From positions 4,588,001 through 4,652,000 of the forward strand of contig NZ_CP037423.1 in the NCBI RefSeq assembly GCF_007754155.1: a stretch of DNA of 64,000 bases, in the 5' to 3' direction. This stretch comes from Stieleria neptunia (lineage in GTDB: Bacteria; Planctomycetota; Planctomycetia; Pirellulales; Pirellulaceae). Positions 26,260-34,708 of this stretch are shown one piece after another. The translations under genes were made by a program, and so were the position numbers. A model generated the notes under the pieces. That model had not been told where the DNA came from, ran no database searches, and saw only the letters and a program-made list of their open reading frames with translations. The stretch's first letter is position 1, and each line of letters starts with the position of its first letter.

Positions 26260-27741
26260 TTACGGACTGACGATTTCGTTGGTCCGTTGCACCCGCTCTT
26301 TTTGTTGCTTGAACATGTCGGGTAGATCCACGGGGCGGCGCCGCGAGGGGCCTGGGACCGGCTCCGGTTGCCAGTCATCGCCGCGGACGGCGGAACCGAA
26401 CGGCGTGGTCAAGGAATCATCAAGCGTCTTCAGGTACGCCTGCAATTTCCAGGCGGGGATCACGGTCACACCGGCTTCGGTCGCCCGTTGTTTGGCCTCG
26501 CCGAGCGCCGCCAATTCGGCTGCGGCGACGTCTTCGTCGCGACCTTCGATTTTGGGCGATTCACCGACGACCAGGAACCGCACGCCCGGATCGATTCGGC
26601 CGCTGCGTTCGCCGTTGTCGGCGATTTCGGCGCCGGCCGCCTTGATCATGCCTTCCAGGATTTCGTTGTCGGGGCGGCCATCGTCATCGATGTCGATGCC
26701 ACCGGCCAGGGCGATGCGAACGGTCCGGCCGGGTGCCCAGAACGGCGAGTAGACGGCGTCGCCTTCGATGATCGGGTTGCCGATTTGGGGCATCGCCACG
26801 ACGCGAGCTTCGGCCAAGTGCGGGCCGAGGATCTTGGTGATCTGGATGGACGCTTTGATGTCCGCGTCTTGAAGCCGTGCGGTGTCATCGCGATCGACCA
26901 CACCGAACGTGATCCCGGGTCGCAACGCGTCGGCGGAGCCCAGGTTGATCGAGACGATCTTGCCGCCGCGGAGGACGTAGCGGATTTCGCCCTGGACGGT
27001 CTCGAACCTGCCGCCGCGAAGCTTGTTCAGTTCCAGCTTCTGCGTTTCGATCGTGTTTTCCAACATTTGGGTCTGCTTGACCAGATCGTTGACCTGGGTG
27101 CCGGCTTTGCGTTGGAGGGCTTGCAGATCGCGTTCGCTCTTCGTCTTACTGTCCTTGGCTTGCTCCATTTTGGTCAGCATGTCGTTGCGATAGGCGGCGA
27201 ACTGGGTCCGCTCGTCTTCGAGTTGTTTCGCCAGGTTTTCTCGTTCGGTTTCGGCCTTCTGCTGTGCGGCACGGGCGGTTGCGACATCGGCGGCGGCTTG
27301 GGCCCGGATCTTGTTGGCGTCGTCGCGAGCGACCCCGTATTGCTCGTTTCGGTCGCGGATCGCGTTCATGAAGTAATCGACCAGCGCGCCGTAGTGGCGG
27401 TCCTGGATGCCGACGTCTTGGCCGAACACCTGCATGTCGCTGTGGAACTGGGTGGCCAGGGCGTCAAATTCTGCGTCCCCGCTGCTGCTGTTGGCAAAGG
27501 AATCGAATTCGTCCTGCGTCATCTGCTCGGCACCGAGCATCTTCTGCATCGTGATGTTCTTTTCCTCGGCGTTTTTCAGACCGTTTGAGACGTCGTTCAG
27601 GCGATTGGCAATGGTCGCCCGTTCCTCCGCTTGCCCGCTTCCCCAACTCCAGAGGATAAAGTTCAGGGCAAGGGAGAGGACCAGCAGAATCAAACAGGTG
27701 ATTAAGCTGCCGCGAATGACTGAATCGTCGCGTGCCGCCAT
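26260..27741 (-). CDS. Membrane-anchored coiled-coil protein, paralogue of the 17978 gene product
   Basis: A 493-residue protein with an N-terminal membrane helix (GSLITCLILLVLSLALNFIL, residues 11-30). A long coiled coil at about residues 40-245 contains segments such as AQQKAETERENLAKQLEDER, and the C-terminal globular region includes EIRYVLRGGKIVSINLGSAD, ALRPGITFGVVDRDD and NPIIEGDAVYSPFW. A further domain (LAGGIDIDDDGRPDNEILEG, then DPGVRFLVVGESP) and a proline-rich tail follow. The order of helix, coiled coil and an 'IN.G.AD..RPG ... I.GD.V' domain matches the 17978-18814 product. It is read divergently from the pseudopilin operon. The function is unknown. Confidence 0.75.
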   Translation of the reverse strand: MAARDDSVIRGSLITCLILLVLSLALNFILWSWGSGQAEERATIANRLNDVSNGLKNAEEKNITMQKMLGAEQMTQDEFDSFANSSSGDAEFDALATQFHSDMQVFGQDVGIQDRHYGALVDYFMNAIRDRNEQYGVARDDANKIRAQAAADVATARAAQQKAETERENLAKQLEDERTQFAAYRNDMLTKMEQAKDSKTKSERDLQALQRKAGTQVNDLVKQTQMLENTIETQKLELNKLRGGRFETVQGEIRYVLRGGKIVSINLGSADALRPGITFGVVDRDDTARLQDADIKASIQITKILGPHLAEARVVAMPQIGNPIIEGDAVYSPFWAPGRTVRIALAGGIDIDDDGRPDNEILEGMIKAAGAEIADNGERSGRIDPGVRFLVVGESPKIEGRDEDVAAAELAALGEAKQRATEAGVTVIPAWKLQAYLKTLDDSLTTPFGSAVRGDDWQPEPVPGPSRRRPVDLPDMFKQQKERVQRTNEIVSP

Positions 27742-28630
27742 GGGAAACTTCCGAGCGATAAGTGGAGAGGAAAGGAGAAACCGACTGGTTGGACGACTCG
27801 CACACCGAGCGGCGCCATCGATCGACCGCGGCGCGCGGCAGGAAATCCATCCACAGAATATTCACAAGTCTGCGCCATTCTAGCATTTCTGTCCGAGAAT
27901 AACCGAGCTTCCCGTTCCGTCTGGGCGGGTTTTGGCGCGCCCGGACGATGAAGACAGCTGATTCCCGCTTTCATTGGCGACATCCGGGGGGCGGAGCGAA
28001 CAAACTTCGGCGGCAAATCTTGGTCGGAAAATCTTGGTCGGAAAATCTCGGCCGCAAAAAACGGCGGCAGGCCCGAATGACACGGGCATCCGTGTTGGTG
28101 TGCAGGCTTGAGAGACCGTCCAGCTTAAGACGATCGCATTTCTGATGTACGATGACCCTTCCGGGCCGTCGCCCGTGGGGCTCTGCGCGACGACCTCGAA
28201 AGGACGTCGTAGACCCCTCCGCCGACCACCTCTCACCCATTCGGTCAGCTCAATCAGATTTGTCGCGTTTCGCGCTAGCCCTAAGCTGGACGGTCTCTGA
28301 AGGCTAGACACCAACGGTACCTGCACCCTTGTCGCTCGCGTCGACTGCCTCAACTTCCGCGTCGGGTCGCGTCTCAATCCGATTCCATTCACCCGCCCGC
28401 TGGCGGCTTGTTGTTTAAATCGCGGAACCTTTTGCTGGGCGAGTGGTTAGAATAAAAAGAGCGCCTCGAGTATCGCCCCCCCAGGGCCGGTACTTGGTTG
28501 CTGCTCGTCCAGGCAAGACCTCCCGCAGGCAAGGCCTCACCAGTGGTGTGGGTTGGTCGACCCCTCGCACGCTCCGTTGGTGATCAAACGGGCGGAGGCC
28601 CTTTCCCCTTTCGGAACCCTTCCCAGACTC
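27742..28630. other. Long non-coding region upstream of the pseudopilin operon
   Basis: Nearly 900 bases between the reverse coiled-coil gene and the forward gspG. Reading frames here lack protein-like composition. The main content is a 220-bp inverted-repeat structure (28095-28314, listed separately) preceded by a small palindrome (ACACGGGCATCCGTGT at 28080-28095). It must also hold two divergent promoters. Confidence 0.6.
28095..28314. repeat. 220-bp inverted-repeat structure (candidate ncRNA or MITE)
   Basis: The ends pair as TTGGTGT/ACACCAA (28095-28101 with 28308-28314), then a symmetric 9-by-9 mismatch, then a 17-bp perfect stem (AGAGACCGTCCAGCTTA at 28111-28127 with its complement at 28282-28298). 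About 154 bases are enclosed, containing further short stems. No tRNA, RNase P, tmRNA or SRP RNA signature is recognised. Confidence 0.65.
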
Positions 28631-29095
28631 ATGCAAATCCAATCCATGTCACGTCCATCGTCCCCATTTGCTGCTTCCCCCCGTCGCCGTCGCCGTCACC
28701 GACGTGCGGCTCGACACGCTTTCACGTTGCTCGAGCTGTTGCTGGTTCTTGCCATCCTCGTCGTCCTCGGTGGCATCGTCGCGGTGAACGTCGTGGGGAC
28801 CGGCCAAGCCGCTAACGCCGACGCGACGACGGCTCAGCTGAAAATGCTCAAGTCGAACATTGACATGTTCCAGATCCGCATGAACAGCTTGCCGCAAACC
28901 TTGGAAGAACTCCGTGACGGACCGTCCGATGCGGCCAAAAAAGCGAAATGGGTCGCGCCGATCATCACCGAAATCCCCAAAGACGCCTGGGGCAATGACA
29001 TCGACTACAGCGTCAACGGCAACAGTTACGAACTCCGCAGCGGAGGCATCGACGGCCAGAAAAACACCGAGGACGACATCGTCGTGACGCCGTAA
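28631..29095 (+). CDS. gspG: Type II secretion major pseudopilin GspG-like protein
   Basis: A 154-residue pseudopilin. After a long basic leader (RRRRRHRRAARHA) comes the class III signal helix FTLLELLLVLAILVVLGGIV with Glu at +5. The GspG-type globular domain follows: QLKMLKSNIDMFQIRMNSLP, WVAPIITEIPKDAWGNDIDY, and the calcium-loop-like SGGIDGQKNTEDDIVVTP. The residue before the cleavage site is Ala instead of the usual Gly. Two starts are possible, 28631 or 28646; the first is given. It opens a run of seven secretion genes, all forward. Confidence 0.88.
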   Translation: MQIQSMSRPSSPFAASPRRRRRHRRAARHAFTLLELLLVLAILVVLGGIVAVNVVGTGQAANADATTAQLKMLKSNIDMFQIRMNSLPQTLEELRDGPSDAAKKAKWVAPIITEIPKDAWGNDIDYSVNGNSYELRSGGIDGQKNTEDDIVVTP

Positions 29096-29123
29096 GCATT
29101 GATTCCCTGCGTTTTACCAAGTG

Positions 29124-29196
29124 TTAGCGGCAGGGCGCAAGCCCTCCGGTTGCTCATCGTTCCCGAAACACCGGAGGGCTCGCGCCCTGCCGCTAA
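29124..29196. repeat. 27-bp inverted repeat, dispersed family 4
   Basis: The arms TTAGCGGCAGGGCGCAAGCC... (29124-29150) and its complement (29170-29196) match except one G/A difference, with a 19-base loop. It lies between gspG and gspH and would form a strong hairpin in the operon message. A related arm occurs at about 11888-11914. Confidence 0.8.
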
Positions 29197-29221
29197 TAAA
29201 CGCTTCACCGCGTTACCTGAC

Positions 29222-29857
29222 ATGGTCGCACTTGAGATTCATCGCACGCCAGAACGACAAAGCGGATTCACGCTGCTGGAGTTGCTGTTGGTCTTGGCGA
29301 TCCTTTCCGTCCTCGCATCGATCGCGATCCCACAAGTCGCCTGGTTGCTCGGTGATCGAAGGATCGTCCGAGGGGCCAAACAGATCCGCGAAGAATTGAT
29401 GTTGGCCCGCATCGACTCGATGCGGCAGGGTCGGATTTTGATGGTCGACGCCATGCTTGAATCCGGCCAGTTCCGCGTCCAACCGTATTTCTCCACGGCC
29501 GACTCGGTCAACGCGATCGACCAGACCGGCACCCAATCGGCTCTGTTGTCCGGTGCCGAGCAGGCTCAATTTGTCCCGGTGATCCAGGACGAATCGAAAA
29601 TCCGCCAATTGGATCTGCCCGACGACGTGGTGGTCAAAAGCGTGTCGGTCGTTTCGGCGGCCCGGGCGATGGAAATCCAGCAGGCGACGATGAGCAACCA
29701 AGCCGAAGGATACAGTCAACCGATCTTGTTTTACCCCGACGGGACCACCAGCACGGCCGCGGTGGTGCTGATGCATCCCGAACACGGGCAAATCACGATC
29801 AAGCTGCGCGGCATCACCGGCGACGTCACGATCAGCGAGGTGGGGGCCAATCAATGA
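29222..29857 (+). CDS. Type II secretion minor pseudopilin GspH-like protein
   Basis: A 211-residue pseudopilin with leader MVALEIHRTPERQSG and helix FTLLELLLVLAILSVLASIA (Glu at +5, Gly at -1). It is followed by QVAWLLGDRRIVRGAKQIRE, typical of GspH/FimT minor pseudopilins, and a beta-rich C-terminal domain ending ITIKLRGITGDVTISEVG. The ATG at 29222 is chosen because the frame further upstream translates the family 4 hairpin repeat. The stop overlaps the next gene (ATGA). Confidence 0.82.
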   Translation: MVALEIHRTPERQSGFTLLELLLVLAILSVLASIAIPQVAWLLGDRRIVRGAKQIREELMLARIDSMRQGRILMVDAMLESGQFRVQPYFSTADSVNAIDQTGTQSALLSGAEQAQFVPVIQDESKIRQLDLPDDVVVKSVSVVSAARAMEIQQATMSNQAEGYSQPILFYPDGTTSTAAVVLMHPEHGQITIKLRGITGDVTISEVGANQ

Positions 29858-30375
29858 CCGTCACGCAAGCACCGAAACAGGATTCATCGAAATCACCCTC
29901 GCGAAGCCGTCGGGGCGGTTTTTCGCTGTTGGAAATGATCCTGGCGTTGGCCATCCTCGGCAGCAGTCTGGCGGTTTTGGCGCAAATCGCCGGGACCGGC
30001 GTCAGCGCCGCTCGCGAAGCCCGCGCGCTGGTGACCGCCAGGATGATCTGCCAATCCAAACTGAACGAACAGTTGTTGAACATCCAGGCGGGCCAAACAC
30101 CGACGACGATCGTCGAAGCACCGGCCGAATCGTTCGACAGCGCGTCGACCGAAACGTTCGTCTACACGGTCGAAGTCATGCCCGGTCAACTCGATGGATT
30201 GCTTTCCCTTCGCGTGACCGTCACGGCCCGCGCCGGCGACGGCACCGAACAACTCGCCGCCTTTGCACTCGATCGCTGGGTGATCGACCCGGCGCTGGGG
30301 CTGGAAGAAGCCGAGTTGGAAGAAGAGGCGGCGCGCGAAGAAATCGCCAACGGCGGTGAGGAGCCTCTCACATGA
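29854..30375 (+). CDS. Type II secretion minor pseudopilin GspI-like protein
   Basis: A 173-residue pseudopilin with basic leader SRSRRGG and helix FSLLEMILALAILGSSLAVL (Glu at +5). The globular part is short (ARMICQSKLNEQLLNIQAGQ, YTVEVMPGQLDGLLSLRVTV) and the tail is acidic and Glu/Ala-rich (EEAELEEEAAREEIANGGEE). Length and position between H and J point to GspI. It overlaps both neighbours by four bases, indicating one tightly coupled operon. Confidence 0.8.
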   Translation: MTVTQAPKQDSSKSPSRSRRGGFSLLEMILALAILGSSLAVLAQIAGTGVSAAREARALVTARMICQSKLNEQLLNIQAGQTPTTIVEAPAESFDSASTETFVYTVEVMPGQLDGLLSLRVTVTARAGDGTEQLAAFALDRWVIDPALGLEEAELEEEAAREEIANGGEEPLT

Positions 30376-31349
30376 TTCAAACGGGCTTGACGAACGTGAC
30401 GAATGCGGCTCGGTTGGGCCGTCCGCGGCGACGCGGTTTTACTTTGCTGGAACTGTTCTTGACGCTGTCGATGGCCGTCGTCCTGATGACCCTGGTCAAC
30501 GCGGCGTTCCGATTCTACGCCGTCGACATGGATTCCAATGACATGGACATGCGGCGGACCATGCTGGCCTCGGCCGTGATGCAGATGATCGAAGACGACT
30601 TGCGGGCATCGCTGCACCCGGAACCGTTGGACACCAGCGCGCTGGAAACCTTGCTCGCCAGCACCGCCGCTTCGGCCACCGGCGGTGGCAACTCGGGGGA
30701 TTCCGGAGATCCCGGCGACGCCGAGGCTGCCGGCATGGACGACCCCGCACTGGAAGAGGAACCGGTGACATCGGTCAGCGGGGTTGCCGTGTTGCAGACG
30801 CCCGGCTTGATCGGGGACCAGTATCAATTGCAAATCGATACCAGTCGCCTGCCGCGGTTAGAAGAGTATGCCATGTTGATGGACGTCGATCCCGGGAACC
30901 TGGCCGATTTGCCCAGCGATTTGAAAACCGTGACCTACTACGTTCAGGCGGCCGACTCGATCGGGATCGAGGATCCGCTGGCCAAGTTGGACGCGACGAC
31001 CTCGACGACCGCCGGCGGGTTGGTTCGCCGCGTCTTGGATCGCTCCGCAACCACCTTCGCATCGACCTCGGGCAACCTCGCGGCACTCGGCCAGACCGGT
31101 GAATTGCTCGCGCCCGAGGTCACGGGGATCGAGTTTTCCTACTGGGACGGCGTGACCTGGCAAATCGAATGGAACAGCGACGAACTGGGGGAACTTCCCC
31201 TGGCCGTGAAAATCCAATTGGTCATGGTCGATCCGCTGGTCGCCGAGAGCGAGCAGGAACCACGGCTGTTTCAGCACGTCGTCAAACTGTCGATGGCCAA
31301 GATCATCGAAGAGGAAGAGGAAGAAGATCTTTCGGGGGTCGGCCTGTGA
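30372..31349 (+). CDS. Type II secretion minor pseudopilin GspJ-like protein
   Basis: A 325-residue protein with leader ending RRRG and pseudopilin helix FTLLELFLTLSMAVVLMTLV (Glu at +5). A GspJ-like globular domain (MQMIEDDLRASLHPEPLD ... TGIEFSYWDGVTWQIEWNSD ... LPLAVKIQLVMVDPL) is interrupted by a Ser/Gly/Asp/Glu-rich low-complexity insert at about residues 97-137. The WDG...W...W pattern near the C-terminus is typical of GspJ. The stop shares a base with the ATG of the GspK-like gene. Confidence 0.8.
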   Translation: MIQTGLTNVTNAARLGRPRRRGFTLLELFLTLSMAVVLMTLVNAAFRFYAVDMDSNDMDMRRTMLASAVMQMIEDDLRASLHPEPLDTSALETLLASTAASATGGGNSGDSGDPGDAEAAGMDDPALEEEPVTSVSGVAVLQTPGLIGDQYQLQIDTSRLPRLEEYAMLMDVDPGNLADLPSDLKTVTYYVQAADSIGIEDPLAKLDATTSTTAGGLVRRVLDRSATTFASTSGNLAALGQTGELLAPEVTGIEFSYWDGVTWQIEWNSDELGELPLAVKIQLVMVDPLVAESEQEPRLFQHVVKLSMAKIIEEEEEEDLSGVGL

Positions 31350-33034
31350 TGTTTTCACCCACCACAACCAAGACGCAACGTCCGGGCAGACGGCGAGGTT
31401 TTTTCCTGGTGCTGGTGTTGCTGGTCGTCGTCGTCGCCACGTTGTCGGTGTACTCGTTCACCGGAGTGATGGTCGCCTACGACGACGCCGCGTACCTGTC
31501 CGGCGACTTGGTCCGTGCCCGCGTGGCCGCCGATTCCGGTGCCGAGGCGATTCGTTTGATCTTGTCTCAACCCCGAATGATGCGGGACGACATGGGAGGC
31601 GTCTACAACAATCCCAACCTGTTCCAGGCGATCGCGGTTTCCGATCAAGACCCGGCCAACGTCTGCGACTTTTCCGTTCCCGCGCCGGATCTGAACGAAA
31701 ACGGCATGCTCAGCGGCATTCGCTTCGGGTTGCAGGACGAATCGGCTCGCTTGAATCTCAACACGTTGACGGTCTTGGATGAAAACTCCGAAGGCTTGAT
31801 GGCCGCGCTCAGTCTGCTCTCGGATCCGGACAGTGCCGATGTGTTGCCTGAAAGTATCGCTACCGCGTTGTTGTTGGCCTTGCCGGGGATGACCGAAGAG
31901 ATCGCCGATTCGATCATGGACTGGCTGGACGCCGACGACGAAGTGCGTCCCTATGGTGCGGAGCTGGAGTATTACAGCGGTTTGCCGACGCCCTATGAAC
32001 CGACCAACGGCCCGATCAACAGCGTCGAAGAATTGTTGCTGGTCAGCGGGATGACCCCGACGCTGCTGTTCGGTGCCGACACCAATCGCAACGGCGTCCT
32101 CGATCCGGACGAACAACAACGCTTCAACGTCACCGTCGACACGCCCGGCGCACTCGGCTTGGCGGCCTATTTCACGATCCACGGCCAAGAGGCCAACAAG
32201 CAGCGCGACGGCACGTTTCGGGTGAACATCAACGCGGACGATCTGGAAATCCTGTACGAAGACTTGACCGAAGTGCTCGGCGATGACGTCTACGCCAGTT
32301 TCATTTGTGCGTACCGCATGTCGGGGGCACCGTCGACGTCGCTCGCCGGAGCGGCTCTGCCGGATGCAGCCAACGCCGCACCGGATGACCAACCGGCCAA
32401 CGACGGCGGCGTTTGGACGGCGGACCTGCTGGAAAACTTCGATCTGTCGGCCGGCGGTTCCGTCGAATTCACCCAGGTGCTCGATCTGATCGACGCCACG
32501 GTCACCGTCGGCGGAGGAGACGACGCGGTGACCTACCGCAGCCCCTTTGATCTGTTGACCGCGGGCATCTACCTGCCGTTGATCATGGACAAACTGGTGA
32601 CCGGTGACACGCCGGCGATGCCCGGTCGGATCAATGTCAATGAATGCCCCGCGGAACTGCTGTACGGCATCCCGTTTTTGACCGAGGAACAAGTCGGCAT
32701 GATTCTGGAGGCCCGCGGGACGGAAACCGACGACGAGAACCGGTTCTACGAGACCTGGTTGATGGTCGAAGGCATCGTGACGCTGGCGGAAATGAGAAAT
32801 TTGGTGCCGCTGTTGACCGGCGGCGGCGACGTCTATCGGGCCCAGATCGTCGGCTACTTTGAATCGACCGGTTTGGCCCATCGCCAAGAAGTGATCATCG
32901 ACGCGACCACCGTGAACCCCAAAATCGTGTCCTATCGAGACCTCAGCCATCTCGGTCGGGCGTTTGACGTTTCCGTGCTCGGAATCCGCAACACGGCCGC
33001 GGTGTCCGGTGACGAGCCCGCTGCCTCCCAGTAA
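31349..33034 (+). CDS. Type II secretion GspK-like protein
   Basis: A 561-residue protein with basic leader (RPGRRRG) and hydrophobic helix FFLVLVLLVVVVATLSVYSF. It continues with ARVAADSGAEAIRLILSQPR, the pattern of GspK-type proteins that cap the pseudopilus. SAM-like and helix-hairpin-helix-like segments follow (LLLALPGMTEEIADSIMDWL, YSGLPTPYEPTNGPINSVEE, ELLLVSGMTPTLLFG, INVNECPAELLYGIPFLTEE). The length exceeds E. coli GspK (about 330) through large inserts. Glu at +5 is absent. The ATG at 31349 overlaps the GspJ stop. Confidence 0.83.
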   Translation: MFSPTTTKTQRPGRRRGFFLVLVLLVVVVATLSVYSFTGVMVAYDDAAYLSGDLVRARVAADSGAEAIRLILSQPRMMRDDMGGVYNNPNLFQAIAVSDQDPANVCDFSVPAPDLNENGMLSGIRFGLQDESARLNLNTLTVLDENSEGLMAALSLLSDPDSADVLPESIATALLLALPGMTEEIADSIMDWLDADDEVRPYGAELEYYSGLPTPYEPTNGPINSVEELLLVSGMTPTLLFGADTNRNGVLDPDEQQRFNVTVDTPGALGLAAYFTIHGQEANKQRDGTFRVNINADDLEILYEDLTEVLGDDVYASFICAYRMSGAPSTSLAGAALPDAANAAPDDQPANDGGVWTADLLENFDLSAGGSVEFTQVLDLIDATVTVGGGDDAVTYRSPFDLLTAGIYLPLIMDKLVTGDTPAMPGRINVNECPAELLYGIPFLTEEQVGMILEARGTETDDENRFYETWLMVEGIVTLAEMRNLVPLLTGGGDVYRAQIVGYFESTGLAHRQEVIIDATTVNPKIVSYRDLSHLGRAFDVSVLGIRNTAAVSGDEPAASQ

Positions 33035-33112
33035 CCGCCTCCCAGTAACGTTTCCCAGCCAGCCCCCCGAGACTGACCGTGCGTTTTGACCTTATCGAAC
33101 TAGACTACCACC

Positions 33113-34708
33113 ATGCCTAAACGAATAGCCCTCGACTATGACGACCGCGAATTGCGGATCGTCGTCGCCAACTGCAACGGTTCCAAGGTGCAGGTGACCG
33201 ATGCACAGGTCATCCCGATTCCTGAAAACGGATCGGTCTCGGAAAAGCTACGGGCCTACATCACCAGCGAAGGCCTGCAGAAGACGGAAACGCTCGTCAC
33301 GATCGGTCGCGGTAAAGCGGAGTTGCGAGAGTTGCAATTGCCGCCGGTGCCCGATGATGAGCTTCCGGACATGGTGCGATTTCAAGCCATCCGCAGCTTT
33401 GCGTCGGCCAGCGAGCGCGCCATTGTCGACTTTTTGGTGACCCGTCGTACGAATGAAAACCACACGCTGATTGCGGCGGCCGTTTCTCCGGGGGACATGG
33501 ATCGTGTCCGCGAACTCTGTTCGACGTCGGAATTGCTGCCCAAACGCATCGTGCTGCGTCCGTTGACCGCCGCATCGCTGTACTTGCGAGGTCAAAAGAC
33601 GCCGCCGATCTGCGTCATGATCGACTTGCTGACCGACGACGCGGAAATCGTGATCGCCCGGGACGGCAAAGTGATCTTTGTGCGTACCGTTCGATTGCCG
33701 TCCGAGGCCCGGCATCGCAGCGGTGCGATCGCCAGCGAGTTGCATCGGACGATGGTGGCCTGTGGCGAGATGTCCACGCCGGATCGAATCGTGGTGTGGG
33801 GGACCGGTGCCGTTCACACCGGTGACATCGCGGCCATCAAGAGCACCGTCAACTGCGAGGACGTCCAGGCGGTCAACCCATTCGATCTGGTCAACTTGCA
33901 GATGGATCGCGATGCTTTGCCCGAACACGTCGGCCGGCTCGCCCCACTGGTCGGCCTGCTCGCCAGCGACGAAACGGCTCCGGAAACGTTGATCGATTTT
34001 CTCAACCCGCGTAAGAAGCCGGAAGAGGAACCCGATCGCGTCCGCCGCATCTTGATGATCGCCGGACCGATTGCCGCGGTGTTCCTGGCCGGCTTCTTCA
34101 TCTACCGGCAATTCGCCCAGTGGGATCGAAAGATCGCCAACGCGACCAACGAAGTCAACCTGTTGTTGCCGTCGGCCGACGCTGCCCAACAGAGCATCGC
34201 TCGGACCGAAACCATCGACCAGTTCCTCGACAGCGATGTCAATTGGTTGGACGAAATCAGACGACTGGCCGAAAAAGCACCGCCGAGCGACAAGCTGATC
34301 GTCCGCAATATCTCCGGTACTGCCAGCATTCGCGGCGGCGGAGGCACGCTTCGCGTCGTCGGTGCCGTCACCGAGCCGAGTGTGATCGACGAGTTGGAAG
34401 AATCACTGCGTGACGAGACCCATGGCGTCGTCGGTAAGGGATCGCAAGAACAAAAAGGCCAAGACACCTATGCCTGGACGTTCACCGAATCGGTGATGGT
34501 CTCCGGTGAAACGGTTCGCAACACCCGCTACCAGCGGATGGCCGAGCGGATGGCCGAGGCCGAATCGGAGTCGGAAGCGGATACAGATGCCGAAGCGGAA
34601 ACTGAGGCCGCCGATGAACAACCGCCGGCCGAATCGACGCCGGCCGAAGAGTCTGCCGAACAAGCACCTACTGATGACGCGACCGATGTGACGGAGGTCG
34701 AAGCATGA
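33113..34708 (+). CDS. PilM/GspL-like secretion assembly ATPase-fold protein
   Basis: A 531-residue protein with an actin-like N-terminal region of PilM/GspL type (RIALDYDDRELRIVVANCNG, DELPDMVRFQAIRSFASASE, PICVMIDLLTDDAEIVIARD). One membrane helix follows at about residues 310-327 (IAGPIAAVFLAGFFIYRQFA), then a PilN/GspL-like periplasmic domain and a very acidic Glu/Ala/Thr tail. This fusion of cytoplasmic, membrane and periplasmic parts corresponds to GspL of type II secretion. It starts 78 bases after the GspK-like gene and its stop overlaps the next gene by four bases. Confidence 0.78.
   Translation: MPKRIALDYDDRELRIVVANCNGSKVQVTDAQVIPIPENGSVSEKLRAYITSEGLQKTETLVTIGRGKAELRELQLPPVPDDELPDMVRFQAIRSFASASERAIVDFLVTRRTNENHTLIAAAVSPGDMDRVRELCSTSELLPKRIVLRPLTAASLYLRGQKTPPICVMIDLLTDDAEIVIARDGKVIFVRTVRLPSEARHRSGAIASELHRTMVACGEMSTPDRIVVWGTGAVHTGDIAAIKSTVNCEDVQAVNPFDLVNLQMDRDALPEHVGRLAPLVGLLASDETAPETLIDFLNPRKKPEEEPDRVRRILMIAGPIAAVFLAGFFIYRQFAQWDRKIANATNEVNLLLPSADAAQQSIARTETIDQFLDSDVNWLDEIRRLAEKAPPSDKLIVRNISGTASIRGGGGTLRVVGAVTEPSVIDELEESLRDETHGVVGKGSQEQKGQDTYAWTFTESVMVSGETVRNTRYQRMAERMAEAESESEADTDAEAETEAADEQPPAESTPAEESAEQAPTDDATDVTEVEA

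Noticed and set aside
27880..28392. Reverse frame of 170 codons in the region upstream of gspG
   Set aside because: It runs through both arms of the inverted-repeat structure and has no recognisable domain; more likely non-coding.
31355..32950. Long reverse frame opposite the GspK-like gene (531 codons)
   Set aside because: Shadow of a well-supported gene; composition is His/Gln/Arg-rich as expected from antisense reading.
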